Positions 1 to 6,962 of a stretch of DNA of 64,000 nucleotides are shown piece by piece. The translations under genes and the position numbers were made by a program. Under the pieces are notes generated by a model. That model was not told the origin of the DNA and ran no database searches. It worked only from the letters and a program-made list of their open reading frames with translations. The stretch is from Chromobacterium piscinae (lineage in GTDB: Bacteria > Pseudomonadota > Gammaproteobacteria > Burkholderiales > Chromobacteriaceae): contig NZ_JAJOHV010000022.1 in NCBI RefSeq assembly GCF_021129175.1, forward strand, positions 62,001 to 126,000. Reading direction: 5' to 3'. The stretch's first letter is position 1. Every line of letters starts with the position of its first letter.

Positions 1-504
1 GAGTACGGCCTGATGCAGCTGCCGGTGTTCGGCGGCCTGATCGCCGGCAACCTGGCGCTGGCCGTGATCGCCGACCGCTGGCCGCTGGGCCGTTCCGCGC
101 TGGTGGGCATGTGGCCCATCGTCGGCGGCCTGGCCGTGATGGTTGGCGGTGTGCTGTTTTCGTCGGCGCCGCAGTACTGGATGGTGGCCGGCATGAGCCT
201 GATGGCTTTCGGCGAAGGCCTGGCTTTCGGCGTGCTGTACCGCTTCGCGCTGATGTCCTGCGACCTGGCTGGCCGCGGCACCATCTCCGCCAGCATGAGC
301 ATGATCTCGATGGCCGGCTACGCGGTGGGCATCGAGCTGTTCCGCCAGGTTTACCAGACCAGCGGGCTCGCCGGTTTCGCGGTGCTGTCCTTGTGTTTCT
401 CGCTGGCCTACGTGCTGCTGGGCCGCAAGATGGTGGGCATCGCAATGGCCGAGCGCGCCGCGCCGGCGGAACGACAGGGCGAATTGGCTGGCCAGAGCGC
501 CTGA
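1..504 (+). CDS. MFS drug/proton antiporter, MdfA-like, C-terminal part
   Basis: The reading frame is open from base 1, so the gene starts upstream of the window and only the last 167 or so residues are visible. They are strongly hydrophobic and form about five membrane helices with the Gly/Ala-rich loops of 12-helix major facilitator exporters. The pattern (a short loop with ADRWPLGR, then GEGLAFGVLYR and a late SMSMISMAGY helix) resembles the MdfA/Cmr-type multidrug:H+ antiporter group. The frame ends at a TGA, followed by a hairpin terminator. The substrate cannot be inferred. The MFS assignment is firm and the MdfA subgroup is moderately sure. Confidence 0.75.
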   Translation, partial: EYGLMQLPVFGGLIAGNLALAVIADRWPLGRSALVGMWPIVGGLAVMVGGVLFSSAPQYWMVAGMSLMAFGEGLAFGVLYRFALMSCDLAGRGTISASMSMISMAGYAVGIELFRQVYQTSGLAGFAVLSLCFSLAYVLLGRKMVGIAMAERAAPAERQGELAGQSA

Positions 505-523
505 TCCGTCCGTTTAGACCATG

Positions 524-562
524 ACAAGCCCGGCCGCCGCGCGTTCCGGGCTTGTGTTTTTT
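524..562 (+). terminator. Rho-independent terminator of the MFS gene
   Basis: A perfect 10-bp stem (ACAAGCCCGG, 524-533, with CCGGGCTTGT, 546-555) is followed by a run of T. It lies 20 bases after the exporter stop codon. Confidence 0.85.
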
Positions 563-657
563 ATGCGCGGCAATATCGGCGGCGCGGCGCGATGGCCGCC
601 CGTCCGTTCTGTCTCTATAATCGATCGCTTGAGATTGCCGATACGGATTACCCAACC

Positions 658-2718
658 ATGACAAAACGCAAGATTCTGGTGACCAGCGCGCTGCCTTACG
701 CCAACGCGGGGTTGCACCTGGGCCACATGCTGGAACAGATCCAGACCGATATCTGGGTGCGCTTCCAGAAGATGCGCGGCCACGAATGTTATTACGTGTG
801 CGCCGACGACACCCACGGCGCGCCCATCATGCTGGCCGCCGAGAAGCGCGGCATCACGCCCGAGCAACTGGTGAATGAAGTGCGCGAGCTGCACGTCGCC
901 GATTCGCAGGGTTTCCTGATCGGCCACGACAACTACTACAGCACCAACAGCCCGGAGAACAAGGCGCTGGCGGAGCAGGTCTACCTGGCGCTGAAGGCCG
1001 ACGACAAGATCGCCTGCCGCACCATCGAGCAGCTGTTCGATCCGGAAAAGCAGATGTTCCTGCCGGATCGCTTCGTCAAGGGCGAATGCCCGAAGTGCGC
1101 GTCCAAGGACCAGTACGGCGACAACTGCGAAGTCTGCGGCGCCACCTACGCGCCGACCGAGCTGAAGAACCCGTACTCGGCGGTGTCCGGCGCCAAACCG
1201 GTGCTGAAAACCTCCGAACACTACTTCTTCCGCCTGGGCGAATGCGCGGACTTCCTGAAGGCCTGGACCAGCGGCTCCAGCCGCCGCGCCGACGGCGCCG
1301 TGCAGCAGCATCTGCAGCCGGAATCGTTGAACAAGATGAACGAGTGGATTGGCGGCGGCCTGCAGGATTGGGACATCAGCCGCGACGCGCCGTATTTCGG
1401 CTTCGAGATTCCTGGCGCGCCGGGCAAGTACTTCTATGTGTGGCTGGATGCGCCGATCGGCTATATGGCCAGCTTTAAGAACCTGTGCGAGCGTCTGAGC
1501 CTGAACTTCGACGAATGGTTCGCCAAGGATAGCCAGACCGAGATGTACCACTTCATCGGCAAGGACATCCTGTACTTCCACGCGCTGTTCTGGCCGGCGA
1601 TGCTGAACTATTCCGGCCTGCGCTCGCCGACCGGCGTGTTCGCCCACGGCTTCCTGACCGTGGACGGGCAGAAGATGTCCAAGTCGCGCGGCACTTTCAT
1701 CCAGGCCAAGAGCTATCTGGATTGCGGCCTGAATCCGGAGTGGATGCGCTATTACATCGCCGCCAAACTGAACGGTCGCATCGAGGACATCGATCTCAAC
1801 CTGAACGACTTCGTCGCGCGGGTGAACTCCGACCTGGTCGGCAAGTTCGTCAACATCGCCAGCCGCTCCGCCGGCTTCATCGCCAAGCGCTTCGACGGCA
1901 TGCTGGCCGCCCAGGTGTCCGACGGCGAGATTCTGGCCAAGCTGCAGGCCGCGGCCGAAGAACTGGCCGCCGCCTACGAGGCGCGCGAATACGCGAAGGC
2001 GCTGCGCGACGTGATGGCGCTGGCCGATGTGGTGAACGGCTACGTGGACGCCAACAAGCCGTGGGAACTGGCCAAGCAGGAAGGCCAGGACGCGCGCCTG
2101 CAGGACGTTTGCACCGTGCTGGTCAACGCCTTCCGCCTGCTGGCCATCTACCTGAAGCCGGTGCTGCCTAAGCTGGCCGAGGGCGTGGAAGCGTTCCTGG
2201 ACGTGGCCCCGCTGTCCTGGGGCGACGCGGAAACCTTGCTGCTGGGCAACAAGATCAATGCCTACCAGCACCTGATGCAGCGCATCGACCCGGCGCTGAT
2301 CGACAAATTGATAGAAGCGAACAAACAGAATATGCAAGCTACCCAAGACGCGCCGGCCGCCGCCGCGCACGAGCCGCTGGCCGAAACCATCAAGATCGAC
2401 GACTTCGCCAAGGTGGATCTGCGCGTCGGCAAAGTGCTGGAGTGCAACTTCGTCGAAGGCTCGGACAAGCTGCTGCAGTTCAAGGTGGATCTGGGTTTCG
2501 AAACCCGCAACATCTTCTCCGGCATCCGCAAGGCATATCAGGAACCGGAAAAGCTGGTGGGCCGCCACGTGATCGTGGTAGCCAACCTGGCCGAGCGCAA
2601 GATGCGCTTCGGTGTGTCGCAGGGCATGATCGTCTGCGCGTCCGGCGTGGACGACAGCGAAGGCCTGTTCCTGCTGGACGTGGACGCAGGCGTCAAGCCG
2701 GGCATGCGCGTCGGCTGA
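658..2718 (+). CDS. metG: Methionyl-tRNA synthetase
   Basis: Charges tRNA-Met and initiator tRNA with methionine in the cytoplasm. The 686-residue protein has the class I signatures: HLGH (the HIGH motif) near residue 19, a zinc knuckle with two CxxC-type pairs (CPKC, CEVC) around residues 145-160, and KMSKS near residue 340. An EMAP/Trbp111-type tRNA-binding domain fills the last 110 residues (from [11 protein letters not shown]). Length and architecture match long, dimeric bacterial MetG. I chose the ATG at 658 ([18 protein letters not shown]) because family members begin there. The frame is open upstream to 592, but that extension is unlike the family. The gene is single and is followed by a hairpin terminator. 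Confidence 0.97.
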   Translation: MTKRKILVTSALPYANAGLHLGHMLEQIQTDIWVRFQKMRGHECYYVCADDTHGAPIMLAAEKRGITPEQLVNEVRELHVADSQGFLIGHDNYYSTNSPENKALAEQVYLALKADDKIACRTIEQLFDPEKQMFLPDRFVKGECPKCASKDQYGDNCEVCGATYAPTELKNPYSAVSGAKPVLKTSEHYFFRLGECADFLKAWTSGSSRRADGAVQQHLQPESLNKMNEWIGGGLQDWDISRDAPYFGFEIPGAPGKYFYVWLDAPIGYMASFKNLCERLSLNFDEWFAKDSQTEMYHFIGKDILYFHALFWPAMLNYSGLRSPTGVFAHGFLTVDGQKMSKSRGTFIQAKSYLDCGLNPEWMRYYIAAKLNGRIEDIDLNLNDFVARVNSDLVGKFVNIASRSAGFIAKRFDGMLAAQVSDGEILAKLQAAAEELAAAYEAREYAKALRDVMALADVVNGYVDANKPWELAKQEGQDARLQDVCTVLVNAFRLLAIYLKPVLPKLAEGVEAFLDVAPLSWGDAETLLLGNKINAYQHLMQRIDPALIDKLIEANKQNMQATQDAPAAAAHEPLAETIKIDDFAKVDLRVGKVLECNFVEGSDKLLQFKVDLGFETRNIFSGIRKAYQEPEKLVGRHVIVVANLAERKMRFGVSQGMIVCASGVDDSEGLFLLDVDAGVKPGMRVG

Positions 2719-2734
2719 TTTCCACCGTCCGCCA

Positions 2735-2748
2735 TTGACCTAGGTCAT
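2735..2748. promoter_or_regulatory. Possible FNR/ANR/DNR-type operator (TTGAC-CTAG-GTCAT)
   Basis: TTGACCTAGGTCAT lies 17 bases after the metG stop. It fits the CRP/FNR-superfamily half-site pattern TTGAY-N4-RTCAA at nine of ten specified bases and contains the perfect palindrome TGACCTAGGTCA. It is also flanked by CCGCCA and TGGCGG, so it could instead be part of an RNA hairpin. The next gene starts more than 400 bases downstream. The regulatory reading is an inference. Confidence 0.3.
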
Positions 2749-2798
2749 GGCGGATAAGTAGTATCACCAGGTATTTTGATGATACTTGGTTATATTGG

Positions 2799-2834
2799 CC
2801 CCGGTTGCCATATTGGTAACTGGGGTCTTGTTTT
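2799..2834 (+). terminator. Hairpin terminator, probably of metG
   Basis: As RNA, 2799-2810 pairs with 2814-2825 over 12 positions (two G-U wobbles, UAU loop), followed by UCUUGUUUUA. A second small repeat (GTATCA / TGATAC, 2761-2785) lies just upstream. Confidence 0.6.
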
Positions 2835-2880
2835 ACCCTTAAGGAAAGTTGCTAGGAGGCAGGGACTGCTTTCTTGTCCG

Positions 2881-2958
2881 AGCACCGCCACGGTCTTTTG
2901 TCATCGCCGTGTGGCGAACACTGACAAAAGTCCAGCTGCGGAGAACCGTCGGCTTGCT
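2881..2958 (+). other. Candidate structured RNA in the leader between metG and the 61-aa gene
   Basis: This part of the 465-base intergenic stretch folds on paper into one nested structure. AGC and GCC (2881-2889) pair with GGC and GCT (2951-2958). ACGGT (2890-2894) pairs with ACCGT (2945-2949). CTTTTGTCA (2895-2903) pairs perfectly with TGACAAAAG (2922-2930). TCGCC (2904-2908) pairs with GGCGA (2913-2917) around a GTGT loop. TCC and GGA (2931-2942) can form a small third arm, giving a three-way junction. I recognise no riboswitch class. It could be a cis-regulatory leader of the downstream small gene or an independent small RNA. Confidence 0.45.
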
Positions 2959-3183
2959 ATAGCATGGTGGATTGCGCGGATGCTGCTGTTGTGTCGCGCG
3001 GATCAGCCCCGTAATGGGCGCTTGCGGATGATGGACTTCGTCACGGGCTTGTCATTCACGCCTGCTAGATTGCAGGCAGGCAGCAGATTGACTGTGTGCT
3101 TGGTTGGAACTTTTTCCGACGGATGCTGACAAACAACGAATATCTATTTGTTTTTTATCGAAAAAAAGAATAAGGATTGAATT

Positions 3184-3369
3184 ATGAAAATCTCGCAACT
3201 GAAGCCGGGCTACAAAGTTTTCGAACATAAGGAGTGCGGCGATGTGGTTCACTATGAAGTGATCAGCGTGCGCCAAGTCGGCAAGATGTTTGAAGTGACT
3301 TTCAAGTCCGCGCTAGGATTGGCCAGCGCGATGTATCCGGCCAACGGATTCATTCAGGCCGCGGCCTGA
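3184..3369 (+). CDS. Small conserved-looking hypothetical protein (61 aa)
   Basis: I do not recognise this gene. It encodes MKISQLKPGYKVFEHKECG and so on, a soluble basic protein rich in beta-prone residues, without a signal peptide or membrane helix. Support for it being real: a good ribosome site (AAGGAT, 7 bases before ATG), typical codon use, and a strong hairpin terminator 42 bases after the stop, so it forms a complete single-gene unit. A 465-base leader with a candidate structured RNA precedes it. The opening residues (a turn, then a short hydrophobic strand) vaguely recall small beta-barrel nucleic-acid-binding proteins, but this is not a call. Confidence 0.65.
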   Translation: MKISQLKPGYKVFEHKECGDVVHYEVISVRQVGKMFEVTFKSALGLASAMYPANGFIQAAA

Positions 3370-3410
3370 GTCTTCCCAATTCCGAATCGTCGGCCCGAGC
3401 GCCGGCGCGC

Positions 3411-3442
3411 CAAGCCCCGCCTAGAGCGGGGCTTGGTTTTTT
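3411..3442 (+). terminator. Rho-independent terminator
   Basis: A perfect 10-bp stem, CAAGCCCCGC (3411-3420) with GCGGGGCTTG (3426-3435), a 5-base loop and six T. It ends the 61-aa gene. Confidence 0.9.
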
Positions 3443-3522
3443 GCGCGGCGACGAAGATGGCTTCGCATTGACAATTGCATGATGGGTCTGCACTGTAACG
3501 ATTTTATTTTGGAGTCCGCGCC

Positions 3523-4149
3523 ATGCCGCGACGCGCCTTGCTGCTGCTCGAACTGGTCGTCAATTTCCTGCTGCCCTGGCTTTGTTACCATTGGGCCAAG
3601 CCGCATTGGGGCGAAATGGGCGGCTTGCTGCTGTCGGCTGCGCCGCCGATAGCCTGGAGCTTGTGGGAGCTGTGGCGGACGCGACGGGTGGATGCCCTCA
3701 GCATGATGGTGCTGCTGGGGATCGCGCTGTCGCTGCTGGCGATGTTGCTGGGCGGCGGAGAGAAAATGCTGCTGTTGCGCGAATCCCTGCTGACGGGTTT
3801 GTTCGGCGCGGCATTCCTGTTGTCCTTGTTGTTGCCCCGTCCGTTGGTTTTCTATCTGGCGAGGGCGACGATAGAGCGCAAGGAAGATGGCGGCCGGGAG
3901 CGCTGCGAGCGGCTGTGGCAGCAGACGGCTTTCCGTGGCGGGATACGGACGATGACTGTGATGTGGGGCGTGGGCTTGGTGGCGGAAATGGCGCTGCGCA
4001 GCTGGCTGGCCTGGCATTGGCCGGTAGAGCGTTCGGTGCTGCTGTTGCCTTGGATCAGTTATGGCGTGATGGGTGCGCTGACCGCGGCGACCTTGCTGAT
4101 GCGCAAGCGAATGGGGGCAGGGCTGCCGCGAGCGACTGCCAGCAGCTGA
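3523..4149 (+). CDS. VC0807-type integral membrane protein (208 aa)
   Basis: A polytopic inner-membrane protein of the VC0807 family, function unknown. Six hydrophobic segments are visible: around residues 5-25, 30-50, 60-80, 85-110, 145-165 and 170-195. The sequence opens with the pattern typical of the family (LLLELVVNFLLPWLCY, then AAPPIAWSLWELWR and RVDALS). The short loop ARATIERKEDGG is basic and probably cytoplasmic. The start ATG has GGAG 11 bases upstream. The last dozen residues are Gly/Ala/Ser-rich and look disordered. There is no partner gene, and the family's role is unknown to me. Confidence 0.8.
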   Translation: MPRRALLLLELVVNFLLPWLCYHWAKPHWGEMGGLLLSAAPPIAWSLWELWRTRRVDALSMMVLLGIALSLLAMLLGGGEKMLLLRESLLTGLFGAAFLLSLLLPRPLVFYLARATIERKEDGGRERCERLWQQTAFRGGIRTMTVMWGVGLVAEMALRSWLAWHWPVERSVLLLPWISYGVMGALTAATLLMRKRMGAGLPRATASS

Positions 4150-4207
4150 GCAACTGGTATTTTATTGGCATTTTTTATCTATTTGGTATATGATCAGCCG
4201 GCCGGGC

Positions 4208-4235
4208 AAAAAAAGAGGGCCGCGCGAGGCGGCCC
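4208..4235 (-). terminator. Orphan minus-strand terminator-like hairpin
   Basis: GGGCCGC (4217-4223) pairs with GCGGCCC (4229-4235), preceded on the plus strand by seven A. Read on the minus strand this is a stem followed by a T tract. No minus-strand gene lies upstream of it (4236-4580), so either an unannotated small transcript or a lost gene ends here. Confidence 0.4.
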
Positions 4236-4321
4236 GAAGTTCCGTGATGAACACTTAGGAGAACAGGCATCGCCTGGGCTGTAGGCGCTGGCAGTCGCAT
4301 GCAGCTTGCAACACCTGTCAA

Positions 4322-4423
4322 AATGCACAAGAGGCCGGTTGGCTCTCCATCAGGTTGGCAGACCCGGATGGCAAGCTGGTCGTCTTTGCTTTCGCATCAA
4401 CGCCGACCACGATGTCAATGTAG
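4322..4423 (+). pseudogene. Possible fragment of a glyoxalase/VOC-type protein
   Basis: In this frame the DNA reads NAQEAGWLSIRLADPDGKL and then VVFAFA before a TAG. The DPDGxLVxF element is what one sees near the end of glyoxalase/bleomycin-resistance (VOC) domains. There is no start codon or upstream domain. It may be a relic or chance. The rest of 4150-4520 shows nothing coding. Confidence 0.2.
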
Positions 4424-4520
4424 CGGCTTTTTGTTGACCGCTTATGTTTTTGCCGCCGACATCTGTTAAAGATTATGAAGTCGAAGTACGATGGGTTTTA
4501 AAGAAAGTTTCATGTGGCTG

Positions 4521-4549
4521 TTGACAGTAAATACACTGTTCGGTATAGT
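4521..4549 (+). promoter_or_regulatory. Sigma-70 promoter of the initiator tRNA
   Basis: TTGACA (4521-4526), a 17-base spacer and TATAGT (4544-4549). Initiation is expected near 4557, about 29 bases before the tRNA. This is the best-matching sigma-70 promoter seen in the window, as expected for a stable RNA gene. Confidence 0.85.
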
Positions 4550-4585
4550 TCACTTCTCTGCACGAAACGCAGAAAAGAATTCAGA

Positions 4586-4662
<77 letters not shown>

Positions 4663-4669
4663 ATAATCA

Positions 4670-4698
4670 AAAAACCGAGGCTTATGCCTCGGTTTTTT
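4670..4698. terminator. Bidirectional terminator between tRNA-fMet and the GNAT gene
   Basis: CCGAGGC (4675-4681) pairs with GCCTCGG (4686-4692) around TTAT, with A run on one side and T run on the other. It serves the tRNA (+) and the convergent acetyltransferase gene (-). Confidence 0.9.
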
Positions 4699-4713
4699 GC
4701 ATTTCTAGTCAAA

Positions 4714-5193
4714 TCACGCCGCAAAAGCTTTTAGCGTCTCGTCCGTGAGGCGGTAGTAGACCTTTTCTTCGACAATGCCGGCGCCTATGCGGCGATAAAA
4801 CTCTATCGCGTCGACATTGCCGCGCTCGGCAGTCCAATCCATTCGCTTGCATCCGGTTTTCAGCGCATGGCGGGCCAGGGCTTGCATAAGAGCTTTGCCG
4901 ATACCGCGGCCGCGGGCTTTCTGGATGGCAAACAAATCCTTCATGAGCAATTGTCCGCCATATTCCGGCGCAGGGTAGAGCAGCGAGAAGCTGGCCAGGC
5001 CCATTGCTTGCCCATCTTGCTCGGCTAACATGATGCTCACGCCGCAATGGGTTTGGAACAGGTTGCGCGCCACGTAGCGCGCTGATGCTTCCCGGCTGGA
5101 GCGCCTGTGGCCGAAGTAATGCAGGTCGATCCGGTAGAAGAGCTCGGCCAGAGCGGCTGTGTCGGCCGGTGTGGCTAGACGGGTGGTGATCAT
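4714..5193 (-). CDS. GNAT family N-acetyltransferase (159 aa)
   Basis: Transfers an acyl group from acyl-CoA to an amine; the substrate is unknown. The sequence has the acetyl-CoA pyrophosphate loop of motif A (ARGRGIGKALMQAL, residues 100-115) and the GNxxAIEFYRRIGA segment of motif B near residues 135-150. Together they define a single GNAT domain of normal length. I chose the ATG at 5193 (MITTRLATPADTAAL) because the domain begins there. The frame stays open 90 residues further upstream, but that part overlaps the yaaA relic and is not protein-like. Closest in pattern to small diamine/polyamine-type GNATs, but this is uncertain. Confidence 0.85.
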   Translation of the reverse strand: MITTRLATPADTAALAELFYRIDLHYFGHRRSSREASARYVARNLFQTHCGVSIMLAEQDGQAMGLASFSLLYPAPEYGGQLLMKDLFAIQKARGRGIGKALMQALARHALKTGCKRMDWTAERGNVDAIEFYRRIGAGIVEEKVYYRLTDETLKAFAA

Positions 5194-5249
5194 GCCGTTG
5201 TCTTTAAGGAAAAGCGTGATCTTAATGGCGACGGATGGGGACTGCCAGT

Positions 5250-5361
5250 TTATTTGCGGTCGCGGCGAAATACCAGGTCCACTCGTCGGCAGTTGTGGCA
5301 TCGAAGGCATGGCCTGCGCTGTTGCAACTATGTGCTTGCTCCGAGTCGATGATGCCGTGTA
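5250..5361 (-). pseudogene. yaaA relic (3' end, frameshifted)
   Basis: The minus strand here aligns by eye with the 3' end of the intact yaaA at 15600-16373. Over about 110 bases roughly two thirds are identical, with one single-base gap. The last codons read F-R-R-D-R-K-stop in the relic against F-R-R-D-R-E-stop in yaaA. The upstream part reads GHAFDATTADEWTWYF against [16 protein letters not shown]. The single-base difference puts the two halves in different frames, so it cannot be translated. Further upstream (about 5370-5390) CTGATGATCCTGT again matches yaaA after a deletion. 5400-5698 holds no recognisable gene. Confidence 0.7.
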
Positions 5362-5698
5362 GGTGCGGACTGATGATCCTGTGTGGCTTTGTAACCTTGT
5401 GTTGTCGCCGCCAGAGTATCGATGGCCGCATCTTGTGCCGTGTGATCCGCTGGTTTTAGACAATCATTTTTGTTTGCCAGCATTTGTCCTGTCGTCTTCT
5501 GATGAGCCATCGCGGATGGATCATCCGTTCCCTTTTTTGTCCTGATGATTGGAATGGCGGTCCAGTTGCCTATCTTCTTTGGAGGGGCTGTGAGGCTTCA
5601 TTTGCTGCGACCCCGTTTTGCGCTTGGAGAGGTGTGTTGGTTCGTTCTTTGTTTGCGAAGCCTTGCGTGGTGGGTGGGGAAGGTGCGGAAGAAACTGA

Positions 5699-5787
5699 AA
5701 TAAATATTTATTACGCATTAAATATTGAAAATGAATCTTGTATGTGATAATTTCACTGGCATTAATATTGATAATAATTAATATTTT
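5699..5787 (+). promoter_or_regulatory. AT-rich control region of the oxygenase cluster with repeats
   Basis: A sharply AT-rich stretch in otherwise GC-rich DNA, just before the first cluster gene. It holds a perfect 14-bp palindrome, AATAAATATTTATT (5699-5712), and three direct copies of ATTAA(A)TATT at 5717, 5761 and 5777, the latter two 16 bases apart. These are candidate operator sites or a nucleoid-protein (H-NS/MvaT-like) nucleation site. No regulator gene is in the cluster. The ribosome site AAGGAGAG follows at 5809-5816. Confidence 0.45.
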
Positions 5788-5819
5788 GTCATTAACAGGC
5801 TTCGCGCCAAGGAGAGATC

Positions 5820-6962
5820 ATGCTGCAAGAAATGTCTGATGTGACGTTGGTGCGTCGGGACGATATTCCGTCTATGCGCACGGTGGTTGTGGATGGTGTC
5901 GAGCACTGGCTGGGCCATGTCAAGGATTTCACCAAGAATGCGCCGCTGACCCAGTTTCTCCCTAAGGACAATCGCATATCCATGGCTTGGGTAAGGCTAG
6001 AAGCCGGCGAACGCCTGGATGCGCATATTCATCCGGTTGAGTCGATGATCGTGATGTGCGAGGGCGGAGCCCGCACTTTGGGCGACGTGCGGGAGACGAT
6101 GAACGCGGGAGACATCCTGCTGGTTCCGCCTGGAAAACTGCATGGTTTCATCGGCATGCCGCCTAGCGGATTCTGGGGGCTGTCGATCCAGTTCGATTCG
6201 CGCGGCCTGTACGAGGACATCGCTGATCCCTGGGCGACTTTCACCGACGAGCTGGAACAGCAGAATGGCGCCGGCAGCGTCGTCGAGCAATTGCTGCTCA
6301 AGAATGAAGAATACATGGAGCGTTTCGACAAGCATCGTCTGTTCGCGATGGTCCGAAACGGCTTGTTGAGCGACGCCGCGGCGAAGCGGCGCTTCCTGGA
6401 TTGCTTCCAGGTATGGTCCAACTATTTCCAGAAAATGGTGCTGATGCGCGCGGTTACCGCGCGGCAAAAAGGCTTCGACGATCTAGCGTGGCAGCATTTG
6501 TACGAAGAGCTTGGGCACAACCAAAGCCTGGCTAAGAGTCGCGACGACTTGCAGACAGTGTTCGATCCTCTGCTGGAAGCTACCTGTTCATGGTTCGCTT
6601 CCAAGATGGAACATATCGGCGAGGCGGAAAAGGTCGTGCTGAGCCATGTGGTCGTCGAGGCCTCCGCCACCTATTTCTACAAGCATGTGCAACCGATTCT
6701 GGCGCAGACCGATGTCAAGGATCATTTCGACGTTCATTCCGTCGTTGACGAAGATCATGTCGAGATGGGGTATGCCTTCCTCCGGACGCTGTCCATAGAA
6801 GACGGACATTCGCTGTTCGAGATCCAGCATCAGGGTTGGGCGATGCTGATGGCGGTTATGGCGCGCATCGCAGACCTGACCGTGCACCATACCGGCGGCG
6901 GCCCCGAGGCGAGCGCAGAAAAGGACCGTAGCGATGCAGTCGCCGATGCAGTGGCCGTCTGA
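5820..6962 (+). CDS. Cupin-heme-oxygenase-like diiron (HDO-type) fusion protein
   Basis: A 380-residue two-domain protein. Residues 40-125 form a cupin: H69-x-H71 and E74 in motif 1, and G97-x5-P103-x-G105-x2-H108 in motif 2 fits the consensus exactly, so a metal site is likely. Residues 150-355 are all-helical and resemble heme-oxygenase-like diiron enzymes (TenA/PqqC, CADD, UndA, SznF group). Candidate metal ligands are E229/E230 and H233 (YEELGH), E280, and H306-x3-D310-x2-H313, the last with the same spacing as the CADD triad. No substrate can be named. It is first in a nine-gene cluster with a strong SD (AAGGAGAG), and its end overlaps the Rieske alpha gene by 29 bases. The tail after residue 357 is low-complexity. 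Confidence 0.75.
   Translation: MLQEMSDVTLVRRDDIPSMRTVVVDGVEHWLGHVKDFTKNAPLTQFLPKDNRISMAWVRLEAGERLDAHIHPVESMIVMCEGGARTLGDVRETMNAGDILLVPPGKLHGFIGMPPSGFWGLSIQFDSRGLYEDIADPWATFTDELEQQNGAGSVVEQLLLKNEEYMERFDKHRLFAMVRNGLLSDAAAKRRFLDCFQVWSNYFQKMVLMRAVTARQKGFDDLAWQHLYEELGHNQSLAKSRDDLQTVFDPLLEATCSWFASKMEHIGEAEKVVLSHVVVEASATYFYKHVQPILAQTDVKDHFDVHSVVDEDHVEMGYAFLRTLSIEDGHSLFEIQHQGWAMLMAVMARIADLTVHHTGGGPEASAEKDRSDAVADAVAV

Noticed and set aside
514-2568. A 684-codon open frame on the minus strand across metG
   Set aside because: It is the GC3-driven shadow of metG; its composition (His/Gln/Leu-rich) is not protein-like and metG is certain.
2881-2958. Glycine riboswitch (GCACCGCC resembles its core)
   Set aside because: The other conserved blocks (GGAGAG before, CTCTCAGGCAAAAGGAC after) are missing and the helix layout is different.
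2776-3129. A 117-codon plus-strand frame in the metG-downstream gap
   Set aside because: No ribosome site and no domain pattern. It covers the structured RNA hairpins, which explain the base pattern better.
5400-5698. Small open frames between the yaaA relic and the AT-rich control region
   Set aside because: No ribosome sites, no family patterns and irregular composition; the stretch looks like decayed or non-coding DNA.
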